A DNA stretch of 64,000 nucleotides from Adiantum capillus-veneris (taxonomy: Eukaryota; Streptophyta; Polypodiopsida; Polypodiales; Pteridaceae), in contig CM043962.1 of NCBI GenBank assembly GCA_014529385.2, positions 122,351,970 to 122,415,969 of the forward strand, read 5' to 3'. The notes beneath the pieces are model-generated. The model saw nothing but the letters and a program-made list of their open reading frames with translations, did not search any database and was not told where the DNA came from. Positions 35,049 to 47,806 of the stretch are shown piece after piece. A program made the translations under genes and the position numbers. Position 1 is the first letter of the stretch. Every line of letters starts with the position of its first letter.

Positions 35049-35574
35049 TGAAAACCCTAGGTAGGTGACCGAGACTAGTCCTTGAGGATAGGGATTCTCT
35101 GGCTTGCTGAGTCTTATTTTACATTTAGATAGGATGAGAGGGTGGTGGACTCTCTAGGTCTTAGGAGGAGTCTAGGGAGCGTGTGCCTGGCCTAGATCTT
35201 CTGACATAGGTAGATTTAGGTATTAGTTAAGGTTGTGGTGTAGAGAGTAGGAGTTAGGGTGGTAGATGCGGTGTAATTAGGTGAGCTTGAGAGTCCATGC
35301 GAGGCCAGGAAGCAACCGAAGCACTAAAAATCACCATCTCACATGATGAGTAGGAGTAGGGTAAGTAGGATATCATGATTGCTGATCTAGAGCATCTTAT
35401 GAATGTATTATTTGTTGATAGGCTCATCAGAAAGTAGAAAACACTAAGTAGGAAAGAACGAAAACTTGTATTTTGGAAGCTTTTTGGAGTCCAAATTTTT
35501 CTGGGAGTATTGTGGAGAGGTATATAGAGCATAGGGAGTACTTTTGTCAGAAAAAATTTAAATTTTAAGACAGT

Positions 35575-36453
35575 AGACATCCTACATGTAGCATGTCTCC
35601 AGGGGGTTTTTGGTAGGGAATTTGGGGAAACTGAGGTCACTTGTGTGTTCAGAGGGTGGGTTTCACCCTAGTAACATATAGACTTGAGTGTTTTTCCCTT
35701 ATTGGATTGCCCAAAAGCTAAAAGGCGGACTCAAAAAACGTAAAAGTTCAGAAAATGTTTAAATTGAGAGAAATTTGCATATTTTTGCACTTGTAAGGCA
35801 TATTGGCACTTGCTGAGAGCATACGGAAGGCAAAGTAGCACTTTAGTCTAAGAAAAGGAGCAATAGACATCCTACAGGTAGGATGTCTACAGGGCGTTCT
35901 GGTGAGAATTTTGAAAATCTGAGTTGACCAGTGTGTTTACAAGGTAGCAATTACCCTATATTCACTTGGAAGGGGGAACTTGACCAATCTTGACAGGATA
36001 AGGCCAAAAGAAAGGAATTGCCAGATATCCTATCCAAATTGTGCTAAGGCATTATTTTAAGACCAAAACCATAGGATGTCTTCATGAGCATGATCTACAT
36101 GATTTATTGAGTGCATGAGAAAGGTTTCATCTCAATTGGGTGAGAAAATTGGGTTTTAAGCAGACTTTAGCATTTTTGACTGAAAAAGGCTAGAATAGCT
36201 AAATTTGGGGTCTTTTGATATCCAAACTAAAATCTAAGCATAGCATTGGGTTGCTGACATCAAGGGGAAGCTATGGCTCAAGTTTGGAGTCAAACAGAGC
36301 ACTTATACATCCTACGCGTAGGATGTGTTCACAATGATTTAGCACTCCAAATCCAAATGTGAGCAAACCAGAGTGATCAGCACCTTAAGAGGAGTCTGTG
36401 GTTTGAATTTGGAGCAATTTTGAGCAGTTAGACATGCTACACGTAGTATGTCT
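35575..36453. repeat. Left palindrome-bearing tandem array (leader)
   Basis: Full 24-bp palindrome copies (AGACAT-CCTACRYGTAGG-ATGTCT form) are at 35575, 35865, 36305 and 36430, with a half copy at 36072. The first two are 290 bp apart and their flanking sequence aligns. The interval 35865-36430 is close to two periods. Sequence before the 36305 copy aligns with that before the 48922 copy in the right array, in the same orientation. Confidence 0.85.
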
Positions 36454-37065
36454 AAGGCATGATATTGAAGTCAAAATCTGACTGTGGATAGAGTGATGTT
36501 CCAATTGACTTAAGAGTTCTAGAACTTCTTTCAGAAGTGAAGTTGGACCTTGTTTGACCTTTTGACGGAGCAAAGACGGAATTAAGACTTTACCTCTAGA
36601 CTGACAAACACTCAGGTAAAGTACAGTTCTAGATTAGCAAAGAACATTCGATGTGTATAGAGTATAGTAGTGGTTGAGGTTAAACCTCCAATTATACCAA
36701 TCATTACTAAAACCACCTTTACCGGTTAAATGCTTTGATTTGATTGCCAAAATTAAACGCTTGTGTACATGTATTTTCAGCGGCAAGGCAAGAAGTTGTG
36801 CGGAAATTGATCCCTTGCCAAGTGAGTGGTTGGATTTGTGATAAATTGCATTGCTAAGTTGATGAATTTAAGATCAGGAAGACACAACCAAAAAGTGGCA
36901 GGTGATTAGGATAGCTTAGTATCCACTGAAGAAAGTGTAACCCAGGCAAGGCTAGATCCATTAGTCCCAATCATTGAGGAGGGTAGTGATACTGCCACTT
37001 CATCAGGTAAGTCCTTCTTCATGATGGGTAGTCAATAGCCAGGAGATTTCTCTGGTGAAGGACCA

Positions 37066-39560
37066 ATGCTAGGAGGAAGTACCTCCCAAAACCCTTTGAA
37101 TGATGCCAAGTTCACTATAATCTTCTTAAAAGGAACAAACTCTAGGGGAGCCCTAGTTTATTATGACTATCGAGGACACAAGTATATTTTTATAGAGGAA
37201 AGACCTTCTCAGAGACTGGAGATAATTCGAGTCTATGATGATGGAGATAGATTCCGAGACAAAAAGGGGAACCACTATCTAATAGTTAGTAGCCCTGGGG
37301 ATTACAACAGATATGGAGATAATGTGGAAAAAGGAAAAATGGTCTCAGAGGCTCAAGAGCCGCCTCCAAAAATTGATTGACCTAGAGCTCTTTTTATGTA
37401 TGATAAAAAAACAACCAGGGTCTCTACCTATAATGAGAATGTGGGAATTTACAAGCGTGAGAGTGAGGGAGGAGGCTCTTATTTTCGATGCAAAGAACCC
37501 TACCCAAATGAATTAAGCAAAGACAAGGTTCTTTACTTATTCTCTTATGAAATTTCTATGGGGAAGGATATCATTTTTGTTGACAGGTATGGGCGAGAAT
37601 ACAAATGAATTCTCCCAGAGGAGGTAGAAAAGGAAAAAATTCCAAAAACATCAACATATGCCCCTGAAGAAGTACCAAGGTCCACCTATACCCCTAGCAA
37701 GTCAACAAATCCATTTTCAGAAGAGTACGATGCAACATCACATTCTAACCGACAACAGACGTTCAACTGCCAAAACCAACAAGCAACTTAACCATCATTG
37801 AGGCATGGCTTCAACAAAGTGCGACATTAGAACAAGACCGAAACAGAGACGGTTATCCAACCGCCTGAGGGCTAAGAGATTTACAAGAACCACCACTCTA
37901 TTCATAGTATCAAGGTGAGAGTAAGCCAAAAACTCAAGAGTCGACAGAGCCCGGAAGACAACCCATAGAACGAGTTAGAAGAGATGAACCACCTCTTGCA
38001 AGAACCATCAGAAATTATGGCTTAGGGGCACCTCTGGGAGAGGAACCCTCCCACTACCGAAGGCCAAAGGAGGTATATCGATTAGGACAAGGAGAACCAA
38101 TGATGAGATTTGTAGACCATCCTAGAATTAGACCTTCTTAGGTGCAAAAATGGGTAAACAAGAAATACACGAGAAACAGAGATCCTAGGGATCATGTAGC
38201 AGCCTTTGTGCGTGTAATTAGAGCTGAAGAAGTTTTGGACTTCCCTACTCAATTTGCAAGGTTTGGACTTACCCTAGAAGAGGATTCCGCTACCTGGTTT
38301 GACCGATGGAGCGTAGAGATTTCGAGTCTATGGAGGAGGTTTTTGACGAGTTTATTGAGGAATTATCACAAAGGGGGATAGCTCATAATACAGTCTCACA
38401 AATCCATAAATTCAAACAGAAAGAAGGGGAACCTCTACGAAAGGCAACCCTACGACTAAAAAGGTATGTGAAGTTCTGCCCTATGGAAGAACTACCAACT
38501 CAGTCCAGACTTATGCTTATATTTATTCAAAGACTAAGGAACGTAGATCTCCAGAAGGACTTACATATGAAGAGGAGCATGACGTTAAATGAGTTAACTA
38601 AGGAGGCTCTTTACCTTGTAGACAATTGTGCGGTCTACAAGGAGGGTGAATTCAATGATCTTGATGACGATTCATCCTCACAACAAAGTGGAAGCAAGTC
38701 CGCTAAGACAGAGCCGAAATGAGAAGTAGATGTAAGCCAGGAGCAGCTTGTGGAGGAAGTGCTAAAAAAAATTAATATGTATGCCAAGCCGCGGGCTAAG
38801 CAGCCGAAGTGGTGTCCTATTGAAAAAAAATGGACAAGCCCTGTGACGGAGGAATGTTATTATAACAAGGGATATGAGAGAGAGCAACCTTATGCTCCCC
38901 AAGCTCAGGTAGCATCTCCTCAACTTCCACCGATGCCTAGGTATCAAGCAAGCAACCTACCAGGACCTGTAGGTGTTGAAAGACCACAACTAGTATTGGG
39001 GCAACAACCACCCCTACCAGGATTACGACCGGGCGGCATAGGATACACACCAATTTAAACGAACCAGAAGAGAAGGCTTTGGTACCTATGCGTGCATATT
39101 ACGAAGATTCCAATGGATATGCAGCAAATCGAGTCTATTATCCACCGGAAGAACCCCCAACGCCAGAACCTTGGAGCATGATTGGAAGTACAGGACCACC
39201 AATAGATGCACATGCAGCAGGAGAGGGAAGATATAGCTTGGATGAACGAACACTGTTGTTCATAGCCAACGGAGGCATGGGTAGGTAGAGGCATGCGTAC
39301 CAACAGAGAGAAGCTCAAGGAGCATCTCAACAGCCTAAGGGACCCTGCTACAAGTGTGGTGGAGATCATTGGCTAAGGGATTGTCCTCACGATGAAATCA
39401 TTACAGTCAACGCGTATTGCACCGAGTGTGGAATTACTCACTTGATTCCTGATTGCCCTAAGAACCCGAGAAAAGGAGCAAAAACTACTTTGAACATGCT
39501 GGAAGCAGTGCCTTCCAGTGGAGGGTCAAAAAACGAGACAGTAATACCTATTAAGACAGT
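37066..39560 (+). pseudogene. Tat-like gag, decayed
   Basis: An unrecognised N-terminal part (37066-37608; YYDYRGHKYIFIEERPSQRL and FSYEISMGKDIIFVDRYGRE) precedes the gag core. The core (38142-38722) has NRDPRDHVAAFVRVIRAEEV, HKFKQKEGEPLRKATLRLKR and CPMEELPTQSRLMLIFIQRL. A Pro/Gln-rich part (38750-39058) follows. Two zinc knuckles of C-x2-C-x3-H-x4-C form lie near 39345 (CYKCGGDHWLRDC) and 39415 (CTECGITHLIPDC). Frame changes near 37380, 38320 and 39060 and several stops break it. It would form particles and package RNA. Confidence 0.8.
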
Positions 39561-40592
39561 GACACGAGCACAAGCTCAATGAATGACAAACGAACCCATA
39601 ATTGAAGAGCCAAAGACTGATGCCCCAAGTGCAGAAATGAAAAATCAGAGAAGCACTTGGAAAGCTAGAAAGATGCGTATGAAAGTTAGGCGAGAAAGAG
39701 AGCAAACGGCTCTATCCGTATAGATTGGAGCGGTTAGAGGATCTAACTAGTTTAAGTTCACACGCTGCTACAACCAAAGGAGCCAAGGAAATAGTAGAAC
39801 CCAAAAGTGCAGGATCGGGAGGATCAGTGCTGGTAGAAAAAGTAAATGAGTAGCTGGACGCACTTTTAAAAGCATGCGAAGCCAGACTCAAAAACAACCA
39901 AAACCAAGAGCAAAGATGGATGACTTATTCAAATGCAAAAATAGAAAAACAGAGGTATGAAATGTGTCGAAAGATGATTGAAACAACCCAATCCTTGATA
40001 GAAAATCCTCTTGGTAAACCTATAAGTTGGCACGAGGTACCAGCTCTAACCCCTATCAAACCAACTCTAGAAAACAAGTAGACATGAAGGGGAGACTTAT
40101 GACTGCCTCTGAGTCTAGGCCCATAACCTATCATAGTGCCAAATACAACAGATGAGACAATTGATGGTGTCCACTGAGCCTAAAACATTGGTAGAAATGG
40201 GTAAGGATTGTAACAGTCTAGATGACATGTGGAAGAAAATCTGGGAAGCAAATGAAGCTAACAGGGTGAACCACCAAATAAATACTAGAAAGGAGAAAAA
40301 TGAGATCTTACCTCCCATTGAAAAGTTTGAGGTAAGATCACAAATGAACTTTAACATGAATTCACAAAGGGGGGACCAGGGTTCAATTAGTTCCGGGCAC
40401 AACCAACCAGACTCGCTAAAAACTCTACCCTCCTACCTAGGGGAGTATGAAGCTAAGTCTGAGGTGAGAGCAATCCCATCTCAAAGACTTTCTTCCAACA
40501 GAGTGATGGATTCACAAGGGTTGATTGAGTTATTGTCCACCCTTGTGGCATGCACAATCATGTTAGCCAAACTCCTGAGATTATGACCAAAC

Positions 40593-41867
40593 ATGTGGAC
40601 CACCGTAGGCAAATGCTTAGAAAAACTTGGAGTAAAAGACCCTACCTCGAAGCTTCAAAAAGGGATCAGAGAATTGGACAAGTCTCAACTAAACACTAGG
40701 CCAGTACCTTTAAACAAGGTTGGAGAATATTGCGAGGAAGAAGATGGAAATACCACACTACCAGTAGAATTTCAAGGAGTAGTATCCAAAGCTATTCTTG
40801 ACAGTGGACCGAGAGTCGCTATTGCCACCAAAGAAATCTGGAAAAAATGGGGAAAACCGGCTTTGAGAGCTACCAGAATGAAATTGCAACTGGCAGATGG
40901 GTTCATGGAAAAGCCTCTAGGACTTTTAGAAAAAGTAATTGTCACCTCTTGTGGAATTGAGTATGAGCATACATTTGCAATAGTTGATTTTGACAAAAAG
41001 AACAATTACGAGATCATCTTGGGAAGACCATTCATGAGACAATTAAAGATGGTACAAGATTGGGGTTATGACCACATATACCTCAGACGTGGGGAGACTA
41101 CAACCAAAAGATACCTAAAAGACCATAGTTACAAGGATGTGGACCAGACAATAGTGGAAGAGTTTGATTCAGCTACATTGACAGGGTCCGAACTCCCAAC
41201 ATGGTTAGGGTAGAAAAAAGAGCTATGGATGTGCAAAGCGTCACATTGTGGGAGCTTAAAAAGAGAGGAATGCATCTTAGAAAGAGCTATTGAGGACAAG
41301 GATTACATTCCGGAACCTTTTCCCAAAGATGACTTAGAACCTTTGGAATGGAAACACATACTAGCAACATTGGATGTCTGTACCATTACAGATAGCCCAA
41401 GGACAAAATTTTGCGATAAGGATGGATATGATGTGCTACCCTATTACATGGTAAACCTTATACCAGTAGGAGATGAGTATGTAGACTCACCAGAACAAGA
41501 ATATTTTTATAACTCCTCTGAGCATCTGGAACTAAGTCACGATGCAGATAACAAGTGTTCAGACAGCTCGAGCGAGAGTAGGGAAACAATTGCAGATATC
41601 AGATTTTATGATTTTGCAAATCAACACCCTAGACATCAGGAACGCTATAGGAAAAAAAGAACAGAAAACAAAATTAGAGAGAACCTGATGCTCAGGATAA
41701 AAGATAAAACTCACTATCTAATGCTTGTCAAGGCAGAGGATTGTGTAAAAGACCAAATATCAGGAATATTCTCAAGAGTTCGAAGGGAAAGGACACATGA
41801 GGAAATAAAACAAGCACGGAAGGCTAAAATAGAAACAAAATCAAGAAAATCTCAACAATCAAAATAG
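40593..41867 (+). pseudogene. Tat-like retropepsin and linker
   Basis: Frame 40593-41213 has an aspartic protease: VSKAILDSGPRVAIATKEIW (catalytic DSG with the usual Ala replaced by Pro) and NYEIILGRPFMRQLKMVQDW. After a stop, 41229-41867 is a linker frame (DDLEPLEWKHILATLDVCTI, then a Ser-rich acidic and a basic part) leading into the RT. It lies between gag and RT as expected. Confidence 0.8.
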
Positions 41868-41897
41868 GAAAAGACAAAAGATCTAGAGTGGACCAAA

Positions 41898-43640
41898 ATG
41901 GAGCGTAAAAAGAAATACCAAGAACTAAAACGGTCGTTACAAGAGGTATGGATTACTAAGGGAGAAAGTGACGGTAAGGAGGATTCAGAAAAAGGAAACA
42001 TGAATGTACCATCCCACTATCAAAAATTCACCATCCAAAACAGAAAAATCATAATGACACCACCAATAAGGGAAAGAATAAACCAGGAATCTTACGATGG
42101 GCCGGAAAATGCAAAATGGATAGACCTCGCTGCGCCAGGCAAAGAGCCTCAACCTGTCTATATAGTAACTGATTTAGAGCCTGAAGAAGAAGAAAGGCTA
42201 ACAAAACTTCTCGAGAAGTATAAAGAAGTGTTTGCATGGTCCTACAAAGACCTCAAAGGAGTTGATCCATCGATATGCCAACATACAATTCCTTTGAAAT
42301 CAGATGCCAAACCTCGCAAACAATGTCCTTACACATATAATGACACATTCGCTAAACGAATCAAAGAAGAGATTGACAAGCTGATGGATACTGAATTCAT
42401 CTATGAAATTGAGCATACAGATTGGCTGTCACCCATTGTGATTGTTCCCAAAAAGAACAAAAAACTGCGTGTGTGAGTGAACCTCAAAAAAGTGAACGCA
42501 GCCACAATAAGGGATAATTATTGCTTGCCGATCACAGAACATGTGCTTGAGAGGGTGGCAAGAAAACGGGCCTATTCCTTTTTAGATGGGTTTTTGGGGT
42601 ATAACCAATTGGAAATTGCAATAGAGGATCAACACAAAACAACATTTGCCACAGAGTGGGAATATATGCATATAGAGTTATGTCTTTTGGCCTAACCAAT
42701 GCCCCAACTACCTTCCAAAGGTTAATGACTCATGCGTTCAAAGAATACCTGACAATATTCTTAGAAATATATATGGATGATCTCTGTGTCCACTCTCTTA
42801 TACGAGAAGAACATATTGACCATTTACAAAAGGTATTTGAGAAGTGCAGAACATATGGAATCTGTCTCAACCCGAAAAAGTGCATTTTTATGGTAAGGCA
42901 AGGCCGCATCATAGGACATATTCTCTCAAGAAATGGCACAACCACTGACCTAGAAAAAATTAGAGTCATAGCAGACTTGCCCACGCCTACTAATGTCAAA
43001 CAAGTACAATCCTTCATGGGACACTGCGGATATTATCGAAGATTCATATATATGTATGCGGTCATTGCACATCCACTATATCGCTTATTAGTCAGTTTCG
43101 ACTGGACTGAGGAGTGTGAAACTCCATTCCAAAAGCTTAAGGAAAACCTTGTATCAGCACTTGTACTTAAAGCACCAGATTGGGAAAAGATATTCCATGT
43201 TCACATTGATGCCTCTGCATACGCAATTGGGAGTATTCTGGATCAACCTAGAGAAGGAACAATGGATTTCCCAGTTTGTTATGCGAGCCGACAACTAAAT
43301 AGTGCAGAAAAGAACTACACCACCACTGAAAGAGAGGGATTAGGAATGATTTATACTGTAAAGAAATTTTGGCATTACTTGCTTGCAAACAAATTTGTGT
43401 TCTTCATAGATCATCAAGCTCTTTTGTATCTAGTAAATAAACCATGCAATACTGGGAGAATTGTACGGTGGTTTATTATATTGCTAGAGATTGAATTCAC
43501 AGTGGTAGTAAAAGAGGGTAAACTCATCTACGGGCGGATCATCTTTCAAGGCTACAAAATGGGGAAGCTTTTGAAGGAGTAGATGATGACATACCTGATG
43601 TTTATCTTTTCAATATTGAAATGATACCCAAATGGTCACA
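41898..43640 (+). pseudogene. Tat-like reverse transcriptase - RNase H
   Basis: The RT amino part (41898-42476) has EVFAWSYKDLKGVDPSICQH and TDWLSPIVIVPKKNKKLRV, then an in-frame TGA (42474-42476). It continues in frame (VNLKKVNAATIRDNYCLPIT, YSFLDGFLGYNQLEIAIEDQ). It shifts frame near 42660 to MSFGLTNAPTTFQRLMTHAF and the catalytic EIYMDDLCVHS, so the YMDD Asp pair is kept. RNase H has VHIDASAYAIGSILDQPREG, YASRQLNSAEKNYTTTEREG and FIDHQALLYLVNKP. A further frame change near 43530 precedes the linker. No longer translatable but well preserved. Confidence 0.88.
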
Positions 43641-44350
43641 GGAAATAGTTAGCATTCTTTCCTTTGGAGGTAGATTTGATAACAAGGAAGGCAGATCCAA
43701 ACAACAAATATTTTGACAAACAAAAAATTTTCAGTTGATTGGAAGACAACTGTACCATCTAGGCTCGGACCAAATTCTATGATTATGTGTATAAATCCAA
43801 AGGAATTCGAGTGTTATCTTGAAGAAGCACACATCCAAGATTGTGCATTTCATTGTCAACAATGAAAACACACCAAATATTGAAACACTTAGGAGTTTAT
43901 TGGCCAGCTATGTATGCTGACACACATGCTTATGTTAACAATTGTACTATATGTAGTGCCAAACGACCGGTGGATCACATGACATTGTTTTAGGTAACCA
44001 TTGCACCTGCATGGAGTCAATATATCATTGATTTCTTAACAACAAGGACATTTCTTGAAAACATAACAAAAGCGCGAAAAAGGGCTATAGAGTTGGGAGG
44101 CTCGAGACTTTAATTTAATTGGAAATCAACTCTACAAGAGAGGAAAGGACAATCAACTTAGAATCTGTGCAAGTGAAAGTGAATACCTGCTGATTCTAGA
44201 ACACGCACATGGAGGAATAAGTGGAGGCCATTTTTCAGGCGATAAGATGGCAAAAATTGTCTTAACCGCAGGAATATGGTGGCCTACATTGCACATGGAT
44301 GCTGAGGAGTTTGTAAAGAGTTGTGACGCATGTCAGCGCACTAAGGTGCA
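43615..44350 (+). pseudogene. Tandemly duplicated integrase HHCC zinc-binding module
   Basis: Two copies of one module lie between RNase H and the integrase core. Copy 1 (about 43620-43990): IPKWSQEIVSILSFGG, FQLIGRQLYHLGSD, LEEAHIQDCAFH, LGVYWPAMYADTHAYVNNCT and CTIC. Copy 2 (about 44000-44350): APAWSQYIIDFLTT, FNLIGNQLYKRGKDNQLRIC, LEHAHGGISGGHFSGDKMAK, WWPTLHMDAEEFVKSCDACQ. Both have the His pair and CxxC of a retroviral integrase zinc domain. Copy 1 is broken by stops and a frame change; copy 2 runs into the catalytic core. Confidence 0.75.
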
Positions 44351-45274
44351 GATAAAGAGAGATGAGATGCCACTACGGCCAATGATGGGAGCACGGGCAT
44401 TTGAAAAATGGGGGATTGATTTTGTGGAGCCTATTTCACCCCCTGCATATCGCACCCATACCCAATATATCATTGTGGCTACGGACTATCTCACAAAATG
44501 GGCTGAAGCCAAAGCAACACAAAAAGCAGACGCAAGAACCACTGCATAATTTTTTTATGAGAATGTCTTTGTACGATACGGATTACCAATAGAAATTGTC
44601 AGTGATCGAGGAACACATTTTCTTGATGAAGTCATTGAATACCTGTTAAAGGAATTCATGGTCATACATAGAAAATCTGCTCCATATCATCCACAGGCAA
44701 ATGGACAAGCTGAGGCCACAAATAAAACACTATGCACTATTTTGACTAAAATTGTATCAGAATCAAGGACAGAGTGGGATCAACAATTACACTCAACACT
44801 ATGGGCATACAGGGTAGAGACAAAACATCAATCGGAACCACACCATACAACATGGTATTTGGACTAAATGCTATATTACCCATAGAGTTTTTAGTTCCAA
44901 CTCTACGAGTAGCGAAACGCTTAGAATGGACAGGCCATGAGCTCTCTTCAAGAATAGATGATCTTGAAAAGCTAGATGAACTTTGAGTGAGAGTTGTACC
45001 TTTGATCTATGCTAAAAAGAGAAGACAAAAAGAGTTTTTTGACAAGCATGTGCGTACGAAAGAGTTCAAAATAGGTGATTATGTACTTGTTTATACTTTG
45101 AAGCAACATGCCAAAAAACTTAAAAAGCGAGGGATGGGACCCTTTGTGATTAGTGATTTATCACAAAGTGGAGCTCTCAAACTTGCTACATTGGCAGGAG
45201 AAGAAATGCCCAATTGGATTAGTGGGTGTCGGTTAAAAAAGTATCATGGAAAAAAGAATATAATGCGCAAATAG
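44247..45274 (+). pseudogene. Tat-like integrase core and C-terminal domain
   Basis: The zinc domain (copy 2) leads into MMGARAFEKWGIDFVEPISP (first catalytic Asp) and YIIVATDYLTKWAEAKATQK. A TAA stop at 44547 sits where the family has Gln. The frame then resumes with EIVSDRGTHFLDEVIEYLLK (second Asp) and YHPQANGQAEATNKTL (Glu). A base loss near 44825 shifts the frame to NAILPIEFLVPTLRVAKRLE. A TGA at 44984 interrupts before YAKKRRQKEFFDKHVRTKEF and GPFVISDLSQSGALKLATLA. No chromodomain, consistent with the Tat/Athila lineage. The triad is present, but two stops and one frameshift inactivate it. Confidence 0.87.
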
Positions 45275-46015
45275 ATTGGAGTTCAAATACAGTCAGAATT
45301 CAACAAGCACAAGAACACCAAGTGGTAGCCTTTGCTAGGACAAACCAAAAGAACCCAATAATGGTGCCACAATCAATTGATCAAGAGAAAAATAGATGGG
45401 TGCCACTTAACTAGCAAAAGATACCTATGAAGGATACACAAGAAACAACCAACTGTCTTCAATCAAAAAATGATATACCACAGGCGACAAAGAATAGATG
45501 AAAGTCAGCAAGCAAACAACAAGTATGGGTACGAAACTAGGTTAATCCAACACCAAACAGAGTCATTAAATAGATATGGATACCGAAGAACATGCTCAAT
45601 CGCCAACTACATGAGAAACGCGTTTGGATTCCCAAGGCGATGCTACAGGAAATCCCTTCAGTACAAGCAAAACCAGCACAGACAAACGACATTGGCAAAT
45701 CAATCTGTGCGGATGCCGATCAATAGAAAAGCCACCAAGACCAAAAAAGAGGCAATAAACCTACAAACGCATCCAAAACAAAGCTACAAATGGCAAGCAA
45801 AAGAGAAAAAGATCACGGCCACATCAACCACGACAATTCTCTCCACGGAGACAACCACGGCCATATCGACAGTAGCGGCAACCCAAGCAACTACTGCAAA
45901 GAAGATGATTAAACAAAGAGCTGTAGAGTTACAACTTTTACTTGCAAAGAAAACATTCCAACCCAACCAAGAGCAAATAGGAAACCTCAACGTAGATTAC
46001 AAGGCCGCGCATTAG
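45275..46015 (+). other. Gln/Thr/Lys-rich tail frame after integrase
   Basis: Open frame 45470-46015 with low-complexity basic and Thr-rich sequence (KKITATSTTTILSTETTTAI). Perhaps the end of the polyprotein; no domain recognised. Confidence 0.3.
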
Positions 46016-47806
46016 CACAATTTTTAACCCATGCACTGCACATACCCCGAGGCGATACCTTGTCATCCGAGAGGATTCCGACTAGGAAGGGGAGGAGGCA
46101 TTCTCAATGCGGACCCAATGAAGGTGAAAAGAGCAAAAAAGGGCATGTTTTTCGACTATTTTAAAGGGTTTTTGTTTGATTGTAAATTTTTTTGGACTAA
46201 CCTAAGTACATATGCCCTTATATAGCACGAATATACAAGTATATGGGGCCAAATGCCAAATTAGGCCTCTAGGTGTGTGTATATATGTAAAAATAGCCAT
46301 TTTTCGGGCAAAATATTGGTAAAACGAAGAAATCCGGCCATAAAAATTGTATGTGAGTATACATAGTATTTTGCAGTGATGTTTTTGAGTTATTGTGATT
46401 TTTGAGGATTTTCTGGGTTTATTTTTCTATTTTCTTTTTAATTTTACAAATTATCGGCAGAAAAACTTCAAAAATACAAAAAGCAAGTGAAATACGATTG
46501 TAATGAAAAACAAAAAATATGGGGATAATCAGTGACTATAGGACAACCTATGATACAATGGGGGTGCAATTATGTGAATGTAGCAGGAAGCATGTTTTGG
46601 CTAGATTTTGACCGAAACGTCAAAATTTCTTGAAACTGGGCAAACGGAGTCCAAATCAGGAACTTTTCGAGCTTAAACCGCATCTCACAAGAAGTTAGAA
46701 GCACATGTCAAGTTTCATAGAAAGTGGTCCGGGGACCCCCATTATAAGATTTTTTCACTTCACTTAGAGCTCATTTCTACTATTTCCTTCTTGAGAGAGA
46801 GCTCTAGCCACCTAGAACGAACCGGACTTCTACGATGCGCATGACCACCCAACAGGCTCCAGATATGAGAGGTAGGGTCAACACCTTGAGATTTTCGCGT
46901 ATGTTTGATGTTTTATCACGAAAACTAGTGTAGGGTTCACACGGGGAACGGGCAGTAGAGACCTACAGGTAGACGTAGCCACCTAACGGCTAACCCAATA
47001 GCAATAAGGCTTCATAGGGGGCTTACCCTAGCATAGGATACCACTCTTGAATGCACAAAGGCGGCAAAAAACCATTGGGAAAAACCTTGGCACCACAAGC
47101 CCTGCAAGAGGCCACCAAGTGGTAAATCGGTGGAAAGTCGCCCAAATGCTACCAAAACTCATGGGTAGGAGCATCTCGACATGCTATACAAGGCTATATA
47201 GCCCACATGGCCATAAGGCGACCTGAAGCGGGACTAAGCTTCAAAAACGGTATTAGACACACAAAGCGTGAACTGGCTCTCACGGCATCTCGACATGGCT
47301 CTACAAGGCTATATAGCCCACATGGCCATAAGGCGACCTGAAGCGGGACTAAGCTTCAAAAACGGCATCAGACACACAAAGCGTGAACTGGCTCTCACGG
47401 CCAAACCGGATGTTGTTTGCCACCAAACTTCACGAGCGGCTTGCCTAGACCATCAACAACCAAGTCCTATGGTGGTGGACCACCACAAGTCATCGACGGC
47501 ATGCAAACGCAACCACAGGCGCTTCCAGAGTGACAAATCGCCAAACAGAGCTCCGATGAAGCCAAAGACAACAAAAACCATATGGCAAGGTTCTCCAAGT
47601 AACCATGAAGCTATGGAGACTAACATCAAGAAATCATCGCCGAAAAGCAGTACTCAAAGAGTCAGAAAACGACCCAGAGGCTCTGAAAGCCAAACAGGGA
47701 GTTTCTATCTATCTTTTTGACTTTTTTATTGAAATAAAGCTTAAAGGGGACTCAGGGGGGCTAAGGGCATATACTAGTAGCACTTCTTCCAAAAGAATTT
47801 CTCAGA
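46016..47806. other. Post-pol non-coding region of the Tat-like element
   Basis: No recognisable coding sequence. Contains a 114-bp tandem duplication (47171-47399). The segment 46780-46990 is rich in CT and GAGAGAGCTCT and looks like leader or LTR-type sequence, but no matching copy is found elsewhere in the window. Confidence 0.5.
47171..47399. repeat. 114-bp tandem duplication
   Basis: GCATCTCGACATG through CTCACG occurs at 47171-47284 and 47285-47399 with a few differences. Confidence 0.93.

Noticed and set aside
35254-35640. 128-codon minus-strand ORF in the Tat-like leader
   Set aside because: Antisense to the leader, no recognisable domain, and spans the first palindrome.
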